DNA from: Rhodospirillaceae bacterium
Lineage (GTDB): Bacteria; Pseudomonadota; Alphaproteobacteria; DSM-16000; Inquilinaceae
Reading direction: 5' to 3'
Assembly (NCBI GenBank): GCA_020425485.1
Contig: JAGQRL010000243.1
Span: forward strand, 7,459-20,175
DNA length: 12,717 nt
Part shown: positions 7,367 to 12,717 of the stretch, in pieces
Layout: each line of letters begins with the position of its first letter
Position numbering within the stretch: the first letter of the stretch is position 1
Program-made: the position numbers and the translations under genes
Notes under the pieces: model-generated
Told to the model about the DNA's origin: nothing
Databases searched by the model: none
The model's input: only the letters and a program-made list of their open reading frames with translations

Positions 7367-8239
7367 TCAATAGTTGGTGGCCAGGAACTGGCGGCAGCGG
7401 TCGGAGCTGGGCGCGTCGAACACCTGTTCGGGCGGTCCTTCCTCCTCCACCCGGCCCTGGTGCAGGAACATCACCCGGTCGGAAACCTCGCGGGCGAAGC
7501 GCATCTCGTGGGTCACCAGCAGCATGGTGTTGCCGTCCTCCACGAGCTGGCGGATCACCTTCAGCACCTCGCCCACCAGCTCGGGATCCAGTGCCGAGGT
7601 GGGCTCGTCGAACAGCATCACCTTGGGGCGCATGGCGAGCGCCCGGGCGATGGCGGCGCGCTGCTGCTGGCCGCCCGACAGGTGGCTGGGGTAGTGGCCT
7701 TCCTTCTCCGCGATGCCGACCTTGGCGAGCAGCTCGCGGGCGAACTCGATGGCTTCGCCCCTGGGCTGCTTCAGCACATGCACCGGCGCTTCGATCACGT
7801 TTTCCAGCACCGTCATGTGGCTCCACAGGTTGAAGCCCTGGAACACCATGCCGAGGCGGGCGCGGATGCGGTCGACCTGGCGGGCATCGGCGGGCACGGC
7901 GTTGCCGTTGGCCAGCCGGCGCATGCGGATTTCCTCGCCGGTCACCACCACGCGGCCGCGGTCCGGCGTCTCCAACAGGTTGATGCAGCGCAGGAAGGTG
8001 CTCTTGCCCGATCCCGAGGAGCCGATCAGGGAGATCACGTCGCCTTCATGGGCGGTCGCCGAAATGCCCTTGAGCACTTCCAGCGGACCGAAACTCTTGT
8101 GGATGTCCTCGGCCGTCAGGGCGACGGTCCGCTTGTCGAGACTGGTGTGAATGGTCGGATCCCCAGGATCACGAGGCGGAAGGGTCGAATGACGCTGCCG
8201 GCCACCATGACAGCCATGCAAACCGGGCACAAGAGCCAT
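7367..8239 (-). CDS. Polar amino acid ABC transporter ATP-binding protein (HisP-like)
   Basis: Cytoplasmic ATPase that powers the importer. With the start at ATG 8239 it has 290 residues. Walker A is GSSGSGKST (73-81), the Q-loop glutamine is Q134 (MVFQGFNLW), the signature is LSGGQQQR (187-194), Walker B is VMLFDEPTSALDP with D211-E212, and the switch histidine is H244 (LVTHEMRFA). The insertion between Walker A and the Q-loop (RLANGNAVPADARQVDRIR) is typical of HisP/OccP-type ATPases. All catalytic residues are present. The start is doubtful: relatives begin near VALTAEDIHKSFG (about residue 39), and the first 29 residues look like translated leader. An in-frame ATT at 8152 has GGGGAT 6 nt upstream, but ATT starts are rare. 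The gene follows ccmI after 33 nt with no promoter seen, so it may be read from the ccm operon or from a promoter inside ccmI. Confidence 0.93.
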   Translation of the reverse strand: MALVPGLHGCHGGRQRHSTLPPRDPGDPTIHTSLDKRTVALTAEDIHKSFGPLEVLKGISATAHEGDVISLIGSSGSGKSTFLRCINLLETPDRGRVVVTGEEIRMRRLANGNAVPADARQVDRIRARLGMVFQGFNLWSHMTVLENVIEAPVHVLKQPRGEAIEFARELLAKVGIAEKEGHYPSHLSGGQQQRAAIARALAMRPKVMLFDEPTSALDPELVGEVLKVIRQLVEDGNTMLLVTHEMRFAREVSDRVMFLHQGRVEEEGPPEQVFDAPSSDRCRQFLATNY

Positions 8240-8272
8240 GCCGGCGCGACGGCAGGAGAGGGGTTCCCCGCG

Positions 8273-9664
8273 CTAGCTGCCGGACAGGGCCTCGATCCGC
8301 TCCTCCACCAACCCGCGTTCGGGACCGCCTTCGGGAAGCTGGTCACGCAGGCGGCCGAGCAGGTCGAGTGCCGTTTCCGTATCGCCGTCGCCGGCGGCCC
8401 GGTTGCCCAGCACCCACAGCGCCCGCGGATCGTCGGGATCGAGCGCGTGCAGGGCTTCGATGGTCGCCAGGAATTCCGGCGGCAGGTCGGCACCGTGCAG
8501 GCGCAGCAGACCATCGGCATAGGCGCGCAGCACCTCGGGATCGTCCGGCGCTGCCTCCGCGGCACGGCCGAGCGCTGTCACTGACAGCTCCTCTTCGCCC
8601 AGCGCGCGGTAGGAGTTGGCGAGTTGCAGCCAGCCGGCCACGTCGTCCGGCGCGTCCTCCAGCCGGGCGGCCAGGCGGTCCACCATGCCGCGGGTCGCCA
8701 GGGCCTGATCTTCCGGCGACAGGTTGGCGATGGCCGCCGCCTGGTCGGGATCGACGCCGGGAGCCGGGCCCATACCGGCGGTTTCGGCGGGCGGCGCCGG
8801 CTCGGGCGTCACCTCCGCCGGGTCGAGGCCCAACTCGTCGGCCATCGCCGCGATCTGCTGGCGCAGCGGCTCCACCCAGGGGGCATCGGCCGGGCTGTCG
8901 GCCAGAAGCGCGGCCCAGCCGTCCAGTGCCGCCTGGGCGTTGCCGGCCTGGGCTTCGGCCAGTGCCAGGTAGTAGCGGGCGCGCGCATCGTCCGGCCGGT
9001 CGTCCAGCACCTGCTGAAAGGCCGCCACGGCCGGCGGCGTTACCGTGCCATCGGCGGCATCGACCAGGGCCTGGCCGTAGGCGCCGACCACCGGCGTGGA
9101 GCCTTCCGACAGCCCGACGGCGCGGCCGAAGGCTTCAGCGGCATCGGCGTAGCGGCCGAGCTGGGACAGGCGGCGGCCCAGCTCCACCCAGCCGGCCAGG
9201 TCGCCGGGGTTGTCGCGCAGCGCCTGGGACAGCGCTTCCACCTCCGCCATGCGCTGCTGCACGGCCTGGCGTTCGCCGGGATCGCGCAGCGCCAGCGGCT
9301 GGGAGGGCAGTTCCGGGTCGCCCAGCATCAGGTAGCCGCCGAGCGTGGCCAGCGGGATCACCGCCGCCAGCGCCCAGGCCAGTGGCCGCCCCTGCTTCTG
9401 CGGCGGTGCCTCGGCAGCCTCGCGGCCGCGCCGCCGGTCTGCCGCCAGCAGCCGGCGGGCGATTTCCAGCCGCGTCGCTTCGGCTTCGGAGGGATCCACC
9501 ACGCCGCGCGCGCGATCCTGCTCCAGCTCCGCCAACTGGGCGCGGTACACCTCCACATCGTGGTCGGCGGGGTCGTCGGCGCCCGGCGGCGGGGCCGCCA
9601 GCGGCTTGATGACGGCGGCCACCACCCCGGCGGTGATGACGGCGGCGAGGATCCACAGGATCAT
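8273..9664 (-). CDS. ccmI: Cytochrome c maturation protein CcmI (CycH)
   Basis: Membrane-anchored chaperone that binds the C-terminus of apocytochrome c and passes it to the CcmF/CcmH heme ligation complex. The 463-residue protein has TM1 at about 2-22, a charged cytoplasmic loop (about 28-92, with helical YRAQLAELEQDRARG) and TM2 at about 94-114. The periplasmic part carries a TPR block at about 130-260, a Pro/Ala-rich linker (281-314) and a second TPR block from about 324 to 450 (VAGWLQLANSYRALGEEEL is a clear TPR helix A). This bipartite plan, with RGMVDRLAARLEDAPDD opening the second block, is what I know from alphaproteobacterial CcmI. The start is ATG 9664, whose ATGA overlaps the ccmH stop; a longer open frame upstream to 9994 is only ccmH read in another frame. 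It is last in the ccm cluster. Confidence 0.93.
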   Translation of the reverse strand: MILWILAAVITAGVVAAVIKPLAAPPPGADDPADHDVEVYRAQLAELEQDRARGVVDPSEAEATRLEIARRLLAADRRRGREAAEAPPQKQGRPLAWALAAVIPLATLGGYLMLGDPELPSQPLALRDPGERQAVQQRMAEVEALSQALRDNPGDLAGWVELGRRLSQLGRYADAAEAFGRAVGLSEGSTPVVGAYGQALVDAADGTVTPPAVAAFQQVLDDRPDDARARYYLALAEAQAGNAQAALDGWAALLADSPADAPWVEPLRQQIAAMADELGLDPAEVTPEPAPPAETAGMGPAPGVDPDQAAAIANLSPEDQALATRGMVDRLAARLEDAPDDVAGWLQLANSYRALGEEELSVTALGRAAEAAPDDPEVLRAYADGLLRLHGADLPPEFLATIEALHALDPDDPRALWVLGNRAAGDGDTETALDLLGRLRDQLPEGGPERGLVEERIEALSGS

Positions 9665-10146
9665 CCGTCCTCGCCCCCCAGCAGGTCGTCCAGCCGGCGC
9701 TGTTCGGCCGCATCCAGCGGCGCCGGCCCGGCGGCCGCGGCGGCGACGTTGCGGCGGCCGAGCCACAGCCACAGGGCGGCCCCAGCTACCACCAGCACGG
9801 CCGGGCCGCCGAACCACAGCACCAGCGTGGACAGCTTCAGCGGCGGGTCGAGCAGCACATAGTCGCCGTAGCGGCTGCGCACGAACTCCACCACCTGCTC
9901 GTCGCTGTCGCCGGCCAGCAGGCGCTCGCGCACCAGCAGCCGCAGGTCGCGGGCCAGCGGCGCGTTGGAATCGTCGATCGACTGGTTCTGGCACACCAGG
10001 CAGCGCAGATCGGCGGAAATCTCCCGCGCGCGGGCTTCCATGGCGGCGTCGTCCAGCCGTTCGTCGGGCTGCACGGCGGCGGCCGGCAGAGGGGCAGACA
10101 GGGCGGCCAGAACCAGCAGCAGGAACGCGGCCAGCGGGCGGATCAT
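9661..10146 (-). CDS. ccmH: Cytochrome c maturation thiol oxidoreductase CcmH (CycL)
   Basis: Membrane-anchored periplasmic thiol-disulfide protein that keeps the apocytochrome CXXCH cysteines reduced for heme attachment by CcmF. It has 161 residues: a signal peptide (1-25), a small three-helix domain with the signature LRCLVCQNQ and redox cysteines C49 and C52, then QSIDDSNAPLARDLR, and a C-terminal membrane anchor at about 106-130 (LSTLVLWFGGPAVLVVAGAA). A short cytoplasmic tail ends the protein. This is the short CcmH/CycL form without a fused TPR domain; the TPR role is taken by the separate CcmI downstream. The start at ATG 10146 overlaps the ccmG stop as ATGA, and the stop overlaps the ccmI start the same way, so ccmG-ccmH-ccmI are translationally coupled. 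An upstream open frame to 10449 is ccmG out of frame. Confidence 0.95.
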   Translation of the reverse strand: MIRPLAAFLLLVLAALSAPLPAAAVQPDERLDDAAMEARAREISADLRCLVCQNQSIDDSNAPLARDLRLLVRERLLAGDSDEQVVEFVRSRYGDYVLLDPPLKLSTLVLWFGGPAVLVVAGAALWLWLGRRNVAAAAAGPAPLDAAEQRRLDDLLGGEDG

Positions 10147-10673
10147 CCGCGCAACTCCTCGATCAGCGGCAGCAGGGTTTCGTTCAGCACCTCGGGCGTC
10201 AGCGGTCCCGGATGGCGGTAGCGGATGCGCCCGGCGCGGTCGATCACGAAGGTTTCCGGCACGCCGTAGACGCCCCAGTCGATACCCACCCGGCCATCGG
10301 TATCGGCGCCGATGCGGGTGTAGGGATCGCCGTTGCGCGCCAGCCAGGGGAGCGCGTCCTCCGGCTGGTCCCTGTAGTTGATCGCCACCACTGGCACGGT
10401 CTGGGACAGCCGGCTGATGATGGGGTGTTCCGCCAGGCAGGGCACGCACCAGGAGGCGAAGAAGTTCACCAGCATCACCTCGCCACCCAGATCGGTGTTA
10501 GCCAGCCCGTCGTCGCGGCCGGGCAGGGGCGGCAGGTCGAACACCGGGGCGGGCTGGTCGATCAGCTCCGACGGCAGGTCGCGCGGATCGTGGCCGGTGA
10601 TGAGCGGGATCGCCACCCACAGGGCGACGGCCGCGAACACCCCGAGGGGCAGGAAGGCAAGGAAGCGGGTCAC
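10143..10673 (-). CDS. ccmG: Thiol:disulfide interchange protein CcmG/DsbE
   Basis: Membrane-anchored periplasmic thioredoxin that receives electrons from CcdA/DsbD-type proteins and reduces apocytochrome or CcmH. It has 176 residues with an N-terminal anchor at about 4-26, a family PAPVFDLPPL strand, the active site WCVPC with C76 and C79 in FFASWCVPCLAEHP, and the cis-proline loop GVYGVPE with P139. All CcmG hallmarks are intact and the length is normal. The start is a GTG at 10673, four nt after the stop of the DUF4760-like gene, with a poor ribosome site; no better in-frame ATG exists before the anchor. In most alphaproteobacterial clusters this gene follows ccmF directly, but here two extra reading frames intervene. 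Confidence 0.95.
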   Translation of the reverse strand: MTRFLAFLPLGVFAAVALWVAIPLITGHDPRDLPSELIDQPAPVFDLPPLPGRDDGLANTDLGGEVMLVNFFASWCVPCLAEHPIISRLSQTVPVVAINYRDQPEDALPWLARNGDPYTRIGADTDGRVGIDWGVYGVPETFVIDRAGRIRYRHPGPLTPEVLNETLLPLIEELRG

Positions 10674-10677
10674 GGGT

Positions 10678-11175
10678 CTAGGCGGGATCCCTGTCGCGGA
10701 TCGGCTGGTTCTGCCAGCGGTCGTAGAGGCGGATCAGCGGCTGCAGATCGTCGCGATTGAACAGGCACGGTTCGACCTTCAGGAACGTCTTCACCGCATG
10801 GGTGACAACCGGCTCCATATGGGCGCGGACGATGTCCTCGGCATACAGGTCTTGCTCCACCCCGATCGCCAGGGAATCGAGGTAGTTCAGCAGGTTGATG
10901 ATGTCGCGCTGGTAGACCCGGGCGTTGGAATAGTCGTTGGGGCCGAGGCGCTTGTCCCAGATCGACTTGGTGGCCTGCTCGATGATCGGGTCGGTGTCGT
11001 AGCGCTCGCAGGCCTGGAGGGAGGCGAGCTTCTTCTGCTGGTCGCCGGCCCTGGTGATCTGGGCGGCAATGGCCTGGAGCTGGCGCACACCGACGATCGC
11101 CAGGATGGAGGCCATGGCTGCGGAAACCACGGCGGCGGCAGCGGCGATCAGGGCAATCCAGTCAGACGTTTCCAT
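10678..11175 (-). CDS. Single-pass membrane protein resembling DUF4760
   Basis: A 165-residue protein with one N-terminal hydrophobic helix at about 5-28 (WIALIAAAAAVVSAAMASIL), then a soluble, mostly helical region. The soluble part contains SIWDKRLGPND, RDIINLLNYLDSLAIGVEQD and AEDIVRAHMEPVV, which I associate with the DUF4760 group of small membrane-anchored proteins of unknown function. That match is from memory and moderate. The protein has two Cys (about 56 and 136), but no CXXC or heme-binding motif, so nothing shows a direct cytochrome c role. It begins at ATG 11175 with a weak ribosome site and ends 4 nt before ccmG, so it probably shares the ccm transcript. Hand-counted G+C of three 60-nt rows in it is 57-63%, against 70% for the row at the start of ccmG, which fits insertion of outside DNA. 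Confidence 0.75.
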   Translation of the reverse strand: METSDWIALIAAAAAVVSAAMASILAIVGVRQLQAIAAQITRAGDQQKKLASLQACERYDTDPIIEQATKSIWDKRLGPNDYSNARVYQRDIINLLNYLDSLAIGVEQDLYAEDIVRAHMEPVVTHAVKTFLKVEPCLFNRDDLQPLIRLYDRWQNQPIRDRDPA

Positions 11176-11235
11176 CGGTCGCCCGCACAGGGATGGGGCC
11201 GATGCCGTTGGCGGACACCGGCGGGTGAAAGACGT

Positions 11236-11325
11236 TCAGGCAGTCGGCGCGCCGAATTTCGGCAGGCCGAACTTGGGCAGTCCGAACTTGGGCAGGCCCA
11301 GGCGGGCACAAGCTGCTGCGGACAT
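11236..11325 (-). CDS. Small ORF (29 aa) with three GLPKF repeats
   Basis: A 29-codon frame, ATG 11325 to TGA 11236, between ccmF and the DUF4760-like gene. The peptide starts MSAAACARL, continues with three exact GLPKF units (residues 10-24) and ends GAPTA. GGGAGG at 11335-11330 lies 4 nt before the ATG, a near-ideal ribosome site in a region where the neighbours have weak ones. The three 15-nt units differ at third codon positions only (GGC/GGA, CCC/CCG, AAG/AAA), so every change is silent; that pattern favours selection on the peptide. It has net positive charge, one Cys (C6) and no membrane helix. An in-frame ATG at 11403 would give 55 residues, but with a poorer ribosome site. I do not recognise the family. 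A repeated-core peptide or RiPP precursor is conceivable, yet no modifying enzyme is visible in the window. Confidence 0.55.
   Translation of the reverse strand: MSAAACARLGLPKFGLPKFGLPKFGAPTA
11254..11298 (-). repeat. Three tandem 15-bp units
   Basis: Three head-to-tail copies of a 15-bp unit, minus-strand consensus GGCCTGCCCAAGTTC, lie inside the small ORF at 11236-11325. Copy 2 has one change and copy 3 two, all at third codon positions. The last copy and the next codon create a palindrome, GCCGAAATTCGGC (11251-11263), absent from copies 1 and 2. A DNA-level role such as protein binding cannot be excluded, but the silent changes suit coding. Confidence 0.8.
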
Positions 11326-11441
11326 CCGTCCTCCCGTCGCTCTGCGATCACCGGCGGAGTCTGCCAAATCGGGCGCTCCGTTCGCCCTTGAGAGCGGCAC
11401 CATAGCCACAGACCTTGGCCGAGGGAAGGCGACGGAATGGG

Positions 11442-12717
11442 CTACTCGGCCGGCTGCGGATGGGCGGCGGCAGGGGCGGCGCGGCGCCGCGGCACGCCGA
11501 CGCGCAGGCGCCGGTCGGTCAGGCTGACCAGCCCGCCGAGCGCCATCAGGATGCCGCCGAGCCAGATCCACGGCACCAGCGGGTGGTGGTACATGCGCAC
11601 GGTCCAGGTGCCGTCCTCAGGCTCGGGCTGGCCGATGGCGATGTAGAGATCGGCCAGCCAGGTGGTGCGGATGGCGGCTTCCGTGGTCTGCATCTGGTCC
11701 ACCGGATACCAGCGCCGTTCGGGGTCCAGCGGGAAGGGCGCATCGTCGCCGTGGCGGATGGTCAGGTGCGCCCGGTCGGCGATGTAGTTGGGGCCCTGCA
11801 CCTGCTCGATGCTGTCGAAGCTCACCTCGTAGCCGGCGATCGCCAGGGTATCGCCGGGGCCGGCGCGTTCGATCACCTCGGTCTTCCAGGCGGTGCTGGC
11901 GATCATGCCCAGCAGGGCGACACCGAGGCCGGCGTGGGCGATGGTCATGCCGAAGGCGCTGCGCGGCAGGCCGCGGGCGCGCTGCCAGCTTGCCGACAGC
12001 GGAATGCGGAACAGGCGGATGCGTTCCGCCAGCTCCACCAGGGCGCCGAAGATGGCCCACAGGCCGATGCCGATGCCGAGGATGGCGAGCACCGGCTCCA
12101 CCCCGCGCACCACCATCACGCAGCCCAGCACGACGGCCACCAGCACGGCGGCGGCGATCAGCCGGCCGAGTGCGCCGGCCAGGTCGCCGCGCTTCCAGGC
12201 CAGCAGCGGCCCCACCGCCATGGCGATCACCATGGGGGCGAGCAGCGGCAGCACGGTGGCTTCGAAGAAGGGCGGACCGACGGAAACGGTGCCGCCGCCC
12301 AGGGTTTCCAGGAAGATCGGGTAGAGCGTGCCCAGCAGCACCGTAAGTGCGGCGGTGGAGAGCAGCAGGTTGTTCAGCACCAGCGCGCCTTCGCGGCTGA
12401 TCGGCGCAAACAGCCCGCCGGAGCGCAGCGCCGGGGCGCGCAGGGCGAACAAGGTGAGCCCGCCGCCGATGGTGAGCGCCAGCAGCAGCAGGATGAAGAT
12501 GCCGCGCGCCGGATCGACGGCGAAGGCGTGCACCGACGTCAGCACGCCCGACCGCACCAGGAAGGTGCCGAGCAGGCTGAGCCCGAAGGTGAGCACGGCG
12601 AGCAGGATGGTCCAGCTCCGCATCGCTTCCCGCTTTTCCACCACCACGGTGGAGTGCAGCAGGGCGGTTCCGGCCAGCCACGGCATCAGGCTGGCGTTTT
12701 CCACCGGGTCCCAGAAC
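11442..12717 (-). CDS. ccmF: Heme lyase CcmF/CycK, C-terminal part (5' end off window)
   Basis: Large inner-membrane protein that attaches heme to apocytochrome c, together with CcmH and CcmI. The frame is open to the right edge, where it reads FWDPVENASLMPWLAG, the region just after the WWD heme-presenting motif; 424 residues are visible, so about 240 N-terminal residues are missing. Counting from the edge, H21 (ALLHS) and H63 (TSVHAFAVDP) are 42 residues apart, the same spacing as E. coli CcmF H261 and H303, the periplasmic heme ligands. A third conserved histidine lies in MTIAHAGLGVALLG and corresponds to the membrane heme b ligand H491. Then comes the periplasmic domain (about 265-365) and a final helix (VPWIWLGGILMALGGLVSL). 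The stop is TAG at 11442; the C-terminal tail is Arg/Ala-rich. Nothing suggests a defect. Confidence 0.96.
   Translation of the reverse strand, partial: FWDPVENASLMPWLAGTALLHSTVVVEKREAMRSWTILLAVLTFGLSLLGTFLVRSGVLTSVHAFAVDPARGIFILLLLALTIGGGLTLFALRAPALRSGGLFAPISREGALVLNNLLLSTAALTVLLGTLYPIFLETLGGGTVSVGPPFFEATVLPLLAPMVIAMAVGPLLAWKRGDLAGALGRLIAAAVLVAVVLGCVMVVRGVEPVLAILGIGIGLWAIFGALVELAERIRLFRIPLSASWQRARGLPRSAFGMTIAHAGLGVALLGMIASTAWKTEVIERAGPGDTLAIAGYEVSFDSIEQVQGPNYIADRAHLTIRHGDDAPFPLDPERRWYPVDQMQTTEAAIRTTWLADLYIAIGQPEPEDGTWTVRMYHHPLVPWIWLGGILMALGGLVSLTDRRLRVGVPRRRAAPAAAHPQPAE

Noticed and set aside
4790..8584. Plus-strand open frame of 1264 codons antisense to the ABC operon
   Set aside because: It crosses five minus-strand genes and their spacers, has no recognisable domain, and has the same His/Gly/Gln-rich antisense composition.
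9665..9994. 110-codon N-terminal extension of CcmI
   Set aside because: It is ccmH read out of frame; the ATGA junction at 9661-9664 and the membrane helix right after ATG 9664 mark the true start.
11326..11441. Promoter for the small repeat ORF (TTGGCA-like -35)
   Set aside because: No acceptable -10 lies at 16-18 nt; the gene is more simply explained by read-through from ccmF.

Overview
The window looks like chromosomal DNA from a high-GC (about two-thirds G+C by eye) proteobacterium, most likely an alphaproteobacterium. This rests on the wording of the cytochrome c maturation proteins: the CcmH active site reads LRCLVCQNQSIDDSNAPLAR, CcmF has APISREGALVLNNLLL, CcmG has ASWCVPCLAEHP, and CcmI ends in a two-block TPR region. 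The assignment is by family resemblance from memory; no search was run. Every gene but one lies on the minus strand, so the window is best read from right to left.

Right end (12717 to 8273, minus): a cytochrome c maturation operon, ccmF (N-terminus off the window), ccmG/dsbE, ccmH and ccmI. ccmG, ccmH and ccmI are joined by ATGA stop/start overlaps. CcmF is the heme ligase, and CcmG, CcmH and CcmI supply reduced apocytochrome. Two non-ccm elements sit between ccmF and ccmG. One is a 29-codon ORF with a strong ribosome site that encodes three perfect GLPKF repeats. The other is a 165-residue protein with one membrane anchor that resembles the DUF4760 group. This insertion is the most unusual part of the window.

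Middle (8239 to 4883, minus): a complete polar amino acid ABC importer of the histidine/lysine-arginine-ornithine type, in the order ATPase, periplasmic binding protein, permease 1, permease 2. It starts 33 nt after ccmI. A 150-nt gap before the binding-protein gene holds a hairpin, a candidate promoter and a very strong ribosome site, which fits higher expression of the binding protein.

Left part: a stand-alone two-CBS-domain protein (minus, 4260-4691) converges on the only plus-strand gene, a DUF6653-like membrane protein (3680-4234). The latter diverges from an RND efflux operon (minus), periplasmic adaptor then inner-membrane permease. The permease runs off the left edge after 807 residues. 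The divergent spacer (3504-3679) has a perfect 8-bp inverted repeat but no convincing sigma-70 promoter.

No RNA genes, insertion sequences, CRISPR arrays or attachment sites were seen. No stretch over 300 bases lacks a gene; the longest gene-poor stretch is 11176-11441, which holds the repeat-peptide ORF. Very long plus-strand open frames across the minus-strand genes are high-GC antisense artefacts and are not annotated.
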